This document shows positions 20,118-28,404 of a DNA stretch of 64,000 nt, piece after piece. Position 1 is the stretch's first letter. Every line of letters starts with the position of its first letter. The notes under the pieces are model-generated. The model ran no database searches and was not told the DNA's origin. It saw only the letters and a program-made list of their open reading frames with translations. The position numbers and the translations under genes are program-made. The DNA is from CAIWHR01 sp963709525 (GTDB taxonomy: Bacteria > Pseudomonadota > Gammaproteobacteria > Burkholderiales > Casimicrobiaceae): assembly GCA_963709525.1 (NCBI GenBank), contig CAVPXB010000028.1, positions 8,983-72,982 of the forward strand, read 5' to 3'.

Positions 20118-21361
20118 GCAAGCCGCGGGACATCCTCCAGGGCGCGCCCCGGATTTCGCGCCGCGCGGATTCGCTGGGCACCGAAAACGCATTCGTGGTC
20201 CTGGCCGAGGTCAACGCGCTGGCTCGGGCGGGGCGCGACATCGTCTCCTTCTGCATCGGGCAGCCCGACTTCCCGACGCCGGTCCATATCCAGGACGCGG
20301 CGATCGCTGCCATCCGCGGTGGAAAGCACGGTTACACGCCGTCGGCGGGGATCGACGAATTGCGCGCGGCGGCGGCGGCCGACATGGGGGCGCGGCGCGG
20401 GCTCTCGATTCGGCCCGAGGACGTCGTCGTCGGCGCCGGTGCCAAGCCTTTCATCGCCTACACGATCGCTTCGGTGACCGACTACGGCGCCGGCGACGAG
20501 GTCATCTATCCGGTGCCCGGATTCCCCATCTACGAGTCGCAGATCGTTGCCAACGGGGCGGTGCCCGTCCCGCTGTATCTGCGCGAGAGCCGCGATTTCG
20601 CGTTCGACCCGGCCGAGCTCGAAGCGAAGATCACGCCGATGACGCGGCTCATCATCCTCAACACGCCGCACAATCCCACCGGCGGCATGCTGCGGGGTGG
20701 CGATCTAGACGCCATCGCGCAGACGCTGTCGCGCCACCCGCAGGTCTGGGTGTACGCCGACGAAATCTATTCCCGGCTTGCCTACGCCGGCGGCTTCGAG
20801 TCGCTCGCTGCGCGCCCGGGCATGCAGGACCGTACCATCATCAGCGACGGCGCATCGAAGACCTGGGCGATGACCGGCTGGCGCATCGGCTTCGTTGCCA
20901 ATCGCATCCTCGCGCCGCTGTTCACCCGCTGGATCACCAATACCGATTCCTGCGCGTCGCAGATTTCGCAGTGGGCGGCCGTCGAGGCGATCACCGGACC
21001 GCAGGATGCGGCCGACGCGATGCGCGCGAGCTTCCTCGAGCGCCGCGACCTCATCGTGGGCCTCCTGAACCAGGTGCCGGGCATTCAATGCCGCGAGCCC
21101 GGCGGCGCATTCTATGCCTGGCCCAACGTCACCGAGGCCTGCCGCATCACCGGCTGCGCGGACTCCGAGGCGATGCGCAAGCGGCTGCTCAACGAAGCCG
21201 GCGTGGCAGTCCTCGCCGACATCCATTTCGGACGCCGGGTGCCGGGCGACGGGCAGCACATCCGTTTTTCGTACGCCGCGTCGCCCGAGGCCATACGCGA
21301 CGGCATCGATCGCCTGGACCGCTTCGTTCGGGGCCACCTGAAACAGGAGTCCGCACCATGA
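20114..21361 (+). CDS. PLP-dependent class I/II aminotransferase within the lut operon
   Basis: Fold-type I aminotransferase of 415 residues. Visible features are the N-terminal substrate-gate segment SFCIGQPDFPTPVHI, HGYTPSAGIDELR, NTPHNPTGGML, the YADEIYSRLAY strand and the Schiff-base lysine Lys249 in SDGASKTWAMTGWRIGF, with a C-terminal FSYAASPEAIRDGIDRL. These suit a broad aspartate/alanine/aromatic-type enzyme; the substrate cannot be fixed. It overlaps lutB upstream (ATGA at 20114-20117) and lutC downstream (ATGA at 21358-21361), so it is translationally locked into the lactate operon. Pyruvate produced by LutABC could be its amino acceptor; this is an inference. Confidence 0.88.
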   Translation: MSKPRDILQGAPRISRRADSLGTENAFVVLAEVNALARAGRDIVSFCIGQPDFPTPVHIQDAAIAAIRGGKHGYTPSAGIDELRAAAAADMGARRGLSIRPEDVVVGAGAKPFIAYTIASVTDYGAGDEVIYPVPGFPIYESQIVANGAVPVPLYLRESRDFAFDPAELEAKITPMTRLIILNTPHNPTGGMLRGGDLDAIAQTLSRHPQVWVYADEIYSRLAYAGGFESLAARPGMQDRTIISDGASKTWAMTGWRIGFVANRILAPLFTRWITNTDSCASQISQWAAVEAITGPQDAADAMRASFLERRDLIVGLLNQVPGIQCREPGGAFYAWPNVTEACRITGCADSEAMRKRLLNEAGVAVLADIHFGRRVPGDGQHIRFSYAASPEAIRDGIDRLDRFVRGHLKQESAP

Positions 21362-22050
21362 CGCGTCCCCTCGCCGACAACCGCCCCGCCCGCGACGCAC
21401 TTCTGGCCCGCGTGCGCGGCGCGCTCGGCAAGACCGGCGACCGCGCGAAGGCGCGGGCCGATGCCGAGGCGTGGCTCGCCGCGCGCACGCAGGGGCCGCG
21501 GCCCGCGATCCACGGCGATCTCGTCCTGCACTTCATGGCCCAGGCGACACGCATGGCGAGCAGCGTCGAGCGCCTTGCCGATCGCCACGCGATTCCGTCG
21601 GCTGTCGCGCATTACGTCGACGCGCTGACGCTGCCGCCCCAGCTTTCCGCCCAGAAGTCGCACGCCGGCGTGTGCTGGCCGGAGTTCGCCGATCTCGACT
21701 GGACCGGCGCCGGTCTCGATATCGCGGCGCGCCCGACCGAGGGCGACGACCGCCTCGGCATCACCGGCGCCTTTTGCGCGATTGCCGAAACCGGCACACT
21801 CGTCGTGCTGTCCGGCGCCGACACGCCGACGGCGACGACGCTGTTGCCCGACACGCACATCGCCGTCCTTCGCCCCGACCGCATCGTGGCCGGCATGGAG
21901 GATGCGTTCGACCTGATCCGCCGCGAGCGGGGCGAGCTGCCGCGCGCGATCAACATGATTTCGGGCCCCTCGCGCACCGGGGACATCGAGCAGAGGATCG
22001 TCATGGGTGCGCACGGGCCCTACCGCGTGCACATCCTGCTGGTCGGGTGA
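21358..22050 (+). CDS. lutC: Lactate utilisation protein C (LUD domain)
   Basis: Third subunit of LutABC, a 230-residue LUD-domain protein. The C-terminal half contains GITGAFCAIAETGTLVVLSG, TTLLPDTHIAVL and MISGPSRTGDIEQRIVMGAHGPYRVHILLVG, the diagnostic LutC/YkgG end. The N-terminal helical region begins MTRPLADNRPARDALLARVRGALG. Translationally coupled to the aminotransferase. The mrp operon begins 76 bp downstream with no terminator that I can see between them. Confidence 0.93.
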   Translation: MTRPLADNRPARDALLARVRGALGKTGDRAKARADAEAWLAARTQGPRPAIHGDLVLHFMAQATRMASSVERLADRHAIPSAVAHYVDALTLPPQLSAQKSHAGVCWPEFADLDWTGAGLDIAARPTEGDDRLGITGAFCAIAETGTLVVLSGADTPTATTLLPDTHIAVLRPDRIVAGMEDAFDLIRRERGELPRAINMISGPSRTGDIEQRIVMGAHGPYRVHILLVG

Positions 22051-22126
22051 CGCTCCCGCGCCGGCCGTTTTCGATGCCCGCGCATCACTTCGCGTCCATC
22101 TTCCACACGCCGAAGATGCCGGCACG

Positions 22127-24918
22127 GTGCTTTTCGCGCTCGTACTGACACCGTTTGCCTTTGCGCTGCTGCTGGCGGTGCTGGGCGAGCGCGCCGCGCG
22201 CCATGCGGCGTGGCTCGCCGGCATTGCGGCGTTGACCTGCTCCGCAATCGTCGTCATGCATCGGGACCGGAGGTGTTCGCCGGCACCGTCCTGCGCGCCG
22301 GTGTTCCCTGGTTTCAGGGCGTCGATTTCGGCTTCCGGATGGACGGGCTCGCGTTCGCCTTCGCGCTTCTCATCGGCGCGATCGGCGCGCTGGTCGTGTT
22401 GTACGCGGCGTACTACCTGTCTTCCACGGATTCTCCGGCGCGATTCTTCGCCAGCCTGCTGGCGTTCATGGGCGCGATGTTCGGCGTCGTGCTCGCCGAC
22501 AACCTCGTCCTGCTGGTGGTGTTCTGGGAATTGACCGGCGTCACGTCGTTCCTGCTCATCGGCTTCTGGACGCATCGCGCCGATGCGCGCCAGGGCGCGC
22601 GCATGGCGCTGACGATCACCGGGGCCGGCGGACTGTGCCTTCTGGCCGGCGTGCTGCTGATCGGCGAGATGGCCGGCGGCTACGAGCTTGATCGCGTGCT
22701 CGCCGCCGGGGACGCGATTCGCGCGCATCGCTGGTATGTCCCGGCGCTGGTGCTGGTGCTGCTGGGCGCGTTCACCAAGTCGGCGCAGTTTCCGTTCCAT
22801 TTCTGGCTGCCGCATGCGATGGCCGCGCCGACGCCGGTGTCGGCGTATCTGCATTCGGCGACGATGGTGAAGGCCGGCGTGTTCCTGCTCGCGCGCCTCT
22901 ATCCCGCGCTGGGGATGAGCGAGCCCTGGTTCCACATCGTCAGCAGCGTCGGGCTGGCGACGCTGCTGCTGGGCGCGGCGGTGGCGATCTTCCAGCACGA
23001 CCTCAAGGGGCTGCTCGCGTATTCGACCATCAGCCATCTGGGGCTCATCACGCTGCTGTTCGGGCTCGATTCTCCGCTTGCGGTGGTGGCTGCGATTTTT
23101 CACATCTTCAATCACGCGGCATTCAAGGCGTCGCTGTTCATGGCGGCGGGGATCATCGACCACGAGACCGGTTCGCGCGACATGCGGCAGTTGAACGGAC
23201 TGTGGCGAACGATGCCGATCACCGGCACGCTGGCGATCGTCGCCTGCTCGGCCATGGCGGGCGTTCCGCTGCTCAACGGCTTCCTGTCGAAGGAGATGTT
23301 CTTCGCCGAAACCCTGGCCGTCGAATCGCATCGGGTGATCGAGTGGATCGTTCCGGCGGTGGCGACGCTCGGCGCGCTGCTCTCCGTTGCCTACAGCGTC
23401 CGTTTCGTCCACGACGTCTTCTTCAACGGCCAACCGGTCGGATTGACGAGGACGCCGCACGAGCCGCCGCGCTGGATGCGCGTTCCGGTCGAGGCGCTGG
23501 TCGTCGTCTGTCTCGTCGTCGGCACGTTGCCGGCGCTCACTGTCGGGCCGTTGCTGGCGGTCGCCGCCAGGGCGGCATTGGGTGGCACGCTGCCCGAGTA
23601 CAGCCTGGCGATCTGGCACGGTTTCAACGCGCCGTTGATGATGAGCGCTTTGGCGACGCTGGGCGGGGTCACGCTTTACTTCACGCTGCAGCGGACGCTC
23701 AACCTGCACACGGTCAACCGACTGCCGGTCGGCGGCAAGCACATCTTCGACGCTTTGCTGGGCGGGCTGCAGTGGTCCGCCGATCGCCTGCTGCGCGCGT
23801 TGCCGTTCGGCAGCCTGCCGCGGATGTTGCGCTGGCTGCTCGTCGTTGCGATCGTTGCCGGCTTCGCCCCGTTCGTCAGCGCACCGGGAAGCTTGCTGGC
23901 GCCAACGGCGGTGCCCGCGGTCGCCGTCGGTGCCGACGAGGTCGGCTTTGGCGTCGCGCTGGTGGTCTGGATACTGGGCGTCGCCAGCGCGGTCGCGGCC
24001 GGCATCCTTTATCGGCAACGCCTGACCGCGCTCATCCTCATCGGCGTCACCGGATTGATGGTGAGCCTTGCCTTTGTGCTGCTCTCCGCACCGGACCTTG
24101 CGCTGACGCAACTGCTGGTCGAGACCGTCAGCATCGTGCTGATGATGCTGGTACTGCGCTTTCTTCCCCCTTCGGCGCCGGCCGAGGCCGCGGTCGCGCG
24201 CCGGTGGCGCGATGCGGGGATTGCCGTGTTTTCGGGACTGGGTGTCGCCGTCATCGCGTGGGCGGTGTTGGCGCGGCCCTTCGACCCGATCTCGCCGTTC
24301 TATCTGGCGCAGGCGCTGCCGGCGGGAGGCGGCAGCAATGCCGTCAACGTGATCATCGTCGACTTCCGCGGCTTCGATACGCTGGGCGAAATCTCCGTGC
24401 TGGGCGTTGCCGCACTCATCGTGCACGCGCTGCTCGCGCAATACCGCGCTCCCGCGAGCTTCACGCCCGCGGCGGGTGCGCCGGACTGGAATCCCATGCT
24501 GCTGCAAACCGTTGCCCGGATGCTGTTGCCGCTCGCGGCGCTGGTAGCCACGCACCTGTTCCTGCGCGGACACAACCTGCCGGGCGGCGGCTTCGTCGCC
24601 GGCCTCGTCCTCGCCTCCGCGATCATCGTGAAGCGTATGGCGGATGGGGCGGACACCGCCGACTTCCACGAGGGCCGTCATGTGTTCCTGATCGGTGCCG
24701 GGCTTCTGATCGCGGGTGCGACCGGCGCTGCCAGCGGTTGGTTCGGGCATCCGTTCCTCACCAGCAGCTTCGCCCATCCGGAGCTGCCGCTGCTGGGCGA
24801 AATTCCGCTCGCCAGTGCGGCGCTGTTCGATCTGGGTGTCTTCCTCTGCGTCGTCGGCGCGACCCTGCTGGCGCTGTTTGCGCCGCGGCAGGTCGCGCCG
24901 GCCGGCGGGGCGCAATGA
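22127..24918 (+). CDS. mrpA: Mrp Na+/H+ antiporter subunit A fused to subunit B (one frameshift)
   Basis: Large antiporter-like subunit of a multisubunit cation/proton antiporter (Mrp/Mnh/Sha). The restored product is about 930 residues. It has NuoL-like helices (FWELTGVTSFLLIGFWTH with the key glutamate, TKSAQFPFHFWLPHAMAAPTPVSAYLHSATM with the lysine), then MbhD/MbhE-like helices (LTALILIGVTGLMVSLAFVLLSAPDLALTQ), then an MnhB domain from about residue 780 (LFLRGHNLPGGGFVAGLVLA). The first ~45 codons lie in another frame; the shift is near 22256. I place the start at GTG 22127 (MLFALVLTPFAFALLLAVLG when read as Met), with no strong Shine-Dalgarno; the start is uncertain. The end overlaps mrpC by ATGA. 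Confidence 0.9.
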
Positions 24919-25322
24919 CCGCCCTGCTGCTTGCCTCGGCCATCGGCGTGCTTGCCGGCACGGGTGTCTGGCTGCTGCTGCGGGCGCGGACCTTCGATGT
25001 CGTGCTGGGGCTCACGCTGGCTTCGTACGCGACCAACCTGTTCATCTTCGTCATGGGGCGAGTCGCCGTCGGTGCGCCGCCGATCGTGCGCGCCGGCGCG
25101 CCGCCAACGCTTGCCCACTATGCCGATCCGTTGCCGCAGGCGCTGGTGCTGACGGCGATCGTCATTTCCTTCGCGATGACGGCGCTGCTGCTGGCGCTGG
25201 CGCTGAAGGGGCGGTTCGTCAACGGCAGCGATCTGTGCGACGCGGACATCGGCGACGAGGTGCCGGGCGGCGATCGCGGTGGCGTTCACCCGACGGCAGC
25301 GCCGACCGGCGGGGATCGGTGA
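24915..25322 (+). CDS. mrpC: Mrp antiporter subunit C
   Basis: NuoK-like small membrane subunit of the Mrp complex. The 135-residue product has three transmembrane helices, with LTLASYATNLFIFVMGR in helix 2 and DPLPQALVLTAIVISFAMTALLLALA in helix 3, as is standard for MrpC. The hydrophilic tail is Asp/Gly-rich. Overlaps mrpA at its start and mrpD at its end (TGATG). Confidence 0.95.
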   Translation: MTALLLASAIGVLAGTGVWLLLRARTFDVVLGLTLASYATNLFIFVMGRVAVGAPPIVRAGAPPTLAHYADPLPQALVLTAIVISFAMTALLLALALKGRFVNGSDLCDADIGDEVPGGDRGGVHPTAAPTGGDR

Positions 25323-26887
25323 TGGATCCGGCCGCGCACCTCGTCGTCCTTCCGGTGGTGCTGCCCTTGCTCGCGGCCGCGCTGCAACTCGTCATCGAGC
25401 GCCGGTGGCCGCGCGCGCAAATGCCGATCACGCTGACGGTCACGCTGGCATTGGCGTTCGTCGCCGGCGCGTTGCTCCGGCGCGCCGACAGCGGGGCCGT
25501 CGACGTCTACCTGCTCGGCAACTGGCGCGCACCCTTCGGCATCGCGCTGGCGCTCGACCGGCTCGCGGCGCTGCTGCTCGCGCTGACCGCGGGCGTCGCC
25601 GTGGTGGCGGCAACGCATTCGGCGACGGGCTGGGCACGGCGTGGTGCGCACTTTCACGCGTTCTTCCTGTTTCAGATCGCCGGTCTCAACGGCGCGTTCC
25701 TGACCGCCGACCTTTTCAACCTGTTCGTTTTTTTCGAGGTGCTGTTGATCGCGTCGTATGCGCTGCTGCTGCACGGTGCCGGGGGGCGCGCACTGCGCAG
25801 CGGGTATCACTACGTCGTCATCAATCTCGTCGGCTCCTCGCTGTTCCTGATTGCGGCCAGCTTGTTCTACGGCCTCACGGGGACGCTCAACTTCGCCGAC
25901 CTGGCGCAAAGGATCGCGGCAGCACCGGTTGCCGATCGGGAGCTGCTGGGGGTGGCGGGCATGTTGCTGCTGGTCGTGTTCGCGCTCAAGGCGGCGATCC
26001 TGCCGCTCGGATTCTGGCTGCCGGACACCTACCGCGCGGCGCCCGCACCGGTGGCGGTGCTGTTCGCGGTGATGACCAAGGTCGGCGTCTACGCCATCGT
26101 GCGCGTGACGACGCTGCTGTTCGGCGCCGGCGGCGGCGTGCTGGCAGGCCTGGGCGCCGGGCCGCTGTACGCGCTGGGCGCAGGCACGGTGGTGCTGGGA
26201 TCGCTGGGTGCGCTGTCGGCGGACCGTTTCAGGGGCCTGGTGGCGTCGCTGATCGTGGTGTCGGCGGGAACGCTGGTCGCCGCCGTTGCCACGGGCGCCC
26301 AACCGGTGCTGGCGGGCGCCCTCTATTACCTCGTTCACAGCACGCTGGCAGCGGCGCTGCTGTTCCTGCTGGCCGATCCGATCGCCCGCCAGCGCGGTGA
26401 CGACGGCGACCGGTTGCACAGCGGCGCCCGGATGCACGACGCGACGCTCCTTGGACTGCTGACCCTGTTCGGCGCGATGGCGATCGCGGGCTTGCCGCCG
26501 CTGTCGGGATTCATCGGCAAAGTCGGCATCCTGGAGGCAAGCCGCGGGTTGCCCGAAGCGGCGTCGCTGTGGACGGTTCTGCTCGCCGCCGGACTCGTGG
26601 CGACGATCGCGCTGGCGCGCGCCGGCAGCCGGGTGTTCTGGAAGCTTCGTCCGGGTGCTGCATTGCCGGCATCCGCGACCGCCGGGCGCATGGTGCCCGT
26701 CGAGGGCATTGCGATCGGCGTGATGGCGTTGGCGCTGCTGGCGCTGGCCGTCTTTGCCGCGCCCGTGCAGCGCTACATGCGCGATACCGCGCAGCAGCTT
26801 CATGCGCCTGCCGCCTACGTCGGGCGCGTGCTGGGGGCGTTGCCGGTGACGCGGGGCGTGCGTCCCGCGCCGGAGCGGACGCGATGA
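25322..26887 (+). CDS. mrpD: Mrp antiporter subunit D
   Basis: Antiporter-like membrane subunit homologous to NuoM/NuoN, 521 residues. It contains DLFNLFVFFEVLLIASYALLLHG with the conserved glutamate, FALKAAILPLGFWLPDTYRAAPAPVAVLF with the lysine, and HSTLAAALLFLLADPIARQRG followed by LFGAMAIAGLPPLSGFIGK. The C-terminal 25 residues are hydrophilic. The start shares an A with the mrpC stop, and the end overlaps mrpE by ATGA. Confidence 0.96.
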   Translation: MDPAAHLVVLPVVLPLLAAALQLVIERRWPRAQMPITLTVTLALAFVAGALLRRADSGAVDVYLLGNWRAPFGIALALDRLAALLLALTAGVAVVAATHSATGWARRGAHFHAFFLFQIAGLNGAFLTADLFNLFVFFEVLLIASYALLLHGAGGRALRSGYHYVVINLVGSSLFLIAASLFYGLTGTLNFADLAQRIAAAPVADRELLGVAGMLLLVVFALKAAILPLGFWLPDTYRAAPAPVAVLFAVMTKVGVYAIVRVTTLLFGAGGGVLAGLGAGPLYALGAGTVVLGSLGALSADRFRGLVASLIVVSAGTLVAAVATGAQPVLAGALYYLVHSTLAAALLFLLADPIARQRGDDGDRLHSGARMHDATLLGLLTLFGAMAIAGLPPLSGFIGKVGILEASRGLPEAASLWTVLLAAGLVATIALARAGSRVFWKLRPGAALPASATAGRMVPVEGIAIGVMALALLALAVFAAPVQRYMRDTAQQLHAPAAYVGRVLGALPVTRGVRPAPERTR

Positions 26888-27369
26888 GCAGGCTCGTTCC
26901 CGCGCCTTGTCTTTCGGTGGCCCTGTGGGTCGTCTGGCTGCTGCTCAATCGCACGCTCGCTCCGGCCCAGCTCCTGCTGGGAGCCTTGCTCGCCTGGGCC
27001 ATCCCGTTGCTCACCGTTGCGCCGGAGGGAGGGCAATGCGGAATCCGGCGACCGTGGGTGGCGCTCCGGCTGGCCGCGGTGGTCCTGCGCGACATCGTCG
27101 TGTCCTCGCTCGTGGTCGCGCGCCAGATCCTGGGCGCCGAGGCCGCGATCACTCCGGGCTTCGTGCGCGTGCCGCTCGCGCTGACCGATGTCCACGCGAT
27201 CGCCACGCTGGCCGGCATCATCACCATGACGCCGGGAACACTCACCTGCGACATCGCATCCGATCGCGGACACCTGCTGGTGCACGCGTTTCATCTGACG
27301 GACGCCGACGCGCTGGTGGCCGACATCAAGGCGCGCTACGAGGCGCCATTGCGGGAGATCTTCGAATGA
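26884..27369 (+). CDS. mrpE: Mrp antiporter subunit E
   Basis: Accessory subunit of the Mrp complex, 161 residues. Two N-terminal transmembrane helices (about residues 10-48) are followed by VLRDIVVSSLVVARQIL and the conserved cytoplasmic motif ANxITMTPGT-like IITMTPGTLTCDI, then HAFHLTDADALVADIKARYEAPLREIFE. Overlaps mrpD and mrpF by four bases each, so the block is translationally coupled. Confidence 0.95.
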   Translation: MSRLVPAPCLSVALWVVWLLLNRTLAPAQLLLGALLAWAIPLLTVAPEGGQCGIRRPWVALRLAAVVLRDIVVSSLVVARQILGAEAAITPGFVRVPLALTDVHAIATLAGIITMTPGTLTCDIASDRGHLLVHAFHLTDADALVADIKARYEAPLREIFE

Positions 27370-27635
27370 CGGCCATGCTGATGCCCGTGATCATCGCCGC
27401 TTTCGCGCTGGCGATGCTGCTTGCGCTGTGGCGCGTGCTGCGCGGTCCCAAGGCGCCCGATCGCATCCTTGCGCTCGACACCCTGTACGTGAACGGCATG
27501 GCATTCCTGGTCCTGCTCGGCATCCGGCAGGGCAGCACGCTGTATTTCGAGGCGGCGCTGGTCATCGCGATGCTGGGCTTCGTGGGTACCGTGGCGCTGG
27601 CAAAATTCATCGTTCGCAGCGACATCATCGAGTGA
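27366..27635 (+). CDS. mrpF: Mrp antiporter subunit F
   Basis: Small (89-residue) membrane subunit with three helices. The diagnostic segment is RVLRGPKAPDRILALDTLYVNG, followed by YFEAALVIAMLGFVGTVALAKFIVRSDIIE. It begins inside the end of mrpE and ends four bases before mrpG. Confidence 0.95.
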   Translation: MTAMLMPVIIAAFALAMLLALWRVLRGPKAPDRILALDTLYVNGMAFLVLLGIRQGSTLYFEAALVIAMLGFVGTVALAKFIVRSDIIE

Positions 27636-27639
27636 CCCC

Positions 27640-27981
27640 ATGATGGATTCCGCACTGACGTCGCTGCCGCTGTGGGCCGATGCGGCCATCGCGGCGCTGC
27701 TGCTGACCGGCGCCGCCTTCTCGCTGATCGGGTCCTGGGGGCTCGCGAAGATGTCCGATTTCTACAAACGGATTCACGGTCCGACCAAGGCGACGACGTT
27801 GGGCGTGGGCGGCGTCCTGCTCGCATCCTCGCTCTTCTTCACGGTGCGCGAGGGCAGCTGGTCGGTGACCGAGTTCCTGGTCACGCTGTTCGTGTTCCTG
27901 ACTGCGCCGATAAGCGCGCACCTCATGGTGAAGGCGGCACTGCATCTCGATCGCATCGATCGCCGTCTGCCGCCCGGCTAA
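27640..27981 (+). CDS. mrpG: Mrp antiporter subunit G
   Basis: Last subunit of the antiporter operon, 113 residues with three helices. It shows GAAFSLIGSWGLAKMSDFYKRIHGPTKATTLGVG, the standard MrpG signature, then ITAPISAHLMVKAA-like TAPISAHLMVKAALH. The TAA stop (27979-27981) is the beginning of repeat copy 2. Confidence 0.95.
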   Translation: MMDSALTSLPLWADAAIAALLLTGAAFSLIGSWGLAKMSDFYKRIHGPTKATTLGVGGVLLASSLFFTVREGSWSVTEFLVTLFVFLTAPISAHLMVKAALHLDRIDRRLPPG

Positions 27982-28144
27982 GAGGCTGAGAGTATTTCGA
28001 ACATGCCCGCACATCACGCCAGAAGACGCCCGCTCTTCGTTGCAAATGCTCGCCATAGCCCGAGCTATGGCTGCGCTTTGCGCCTCGATCGGACGCCTTC
28101 TGACGCGCCGCTCGGACACGCCCGAAAAACTCTCAGCCTCTGAG
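27979..28144 (+). repeat. 165-bp inverted-repeat element, copy 2 (after mrpG)
   Basis: Same element as at 4480-4646, differing at only a handful of positions (for example AGTATTTCGAACATGCCCGCACATC in place of AGTCTTTCGATCATGCCCGCTCATC). Terminal repeats AGAGGCTGAGAGT and ACTCTCAGCCTCT are intact. The inner hairpin is GCCATAGC-CCGA-GCTATGGC. The left end begins in the mrpG TAA stop, and orientation matches the gene. Confidence 0.93.
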
Positions 28145-28156
28145 CCTGCGCGCGCG

Positions 28157-28176
28157 GCCTGTCAGCGCTGACAGGC
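28157..28176. promoter_or_regulatory. 20-bp perfect palindrome upstream of the secretion operon
   Basis: GCCTGTCAGCGCTGACAGGC is its own reverse complement over all 20 bases. It lies 228 bp before the likely ATG/TTG of the adaptor gene and 13 bp after repeat copy 2. The CTGT-N8-ACAG dyad is the shape of a dimeric regulator site, and LuxR-type boxes have this layout, but I cannot assign a regulator. It might instead be a short mRNA hairpin at the end of the mrp operon. Confidence 0.45.
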
Positions 28177-28260
28177 GAAGCGCGGGGCCGGAAGCGGAAA
28201 AGCACTTTCGATCAATGCGATGCGCGCCCTCCGCGAGGACGCCTCATCCATCCGGCCGAA

Positions 28261-28290
28261 TTGACCGGGACCACCGTCGTTCCGTAGCGT
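28261..28290 (+). promoter_or_regulatory. Candidate promoter for the type I secretion genes
   Basis: TTGACC at 28261-28266 is a close match to the -35 consensus, followed after 18 bp by TAGCGT (28285-28290), a weak -10. It lies between the 20-bp palindrome and the adaptor gene. The rest of the 260-bp gap (28145-28404) holds only the palindrome and the short reading frame discussed with the adaptor gene. Confidence 0.35.
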
Positions 28291-28404
28291 TGTCTCCCTG
28301 TGCACGCGGCGCCCTCCGTCGGTGGCGAGCCGCGATGCGGGGAGACGCCATGCAAACGATTGCCGCGACGTCGACGCGGTCGCTGACGTGAAGGCGAGCG
28401 GTCG

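Noticed and set aside
28350..28391. A 13-codon leader peptide (MQTIAATSTRSLT) as its own gene
   Set aside because: It may simply be the true start of the adaptor gene separated by an indel. With no attenuation structure visible, a regulatory leader cannot be supported.
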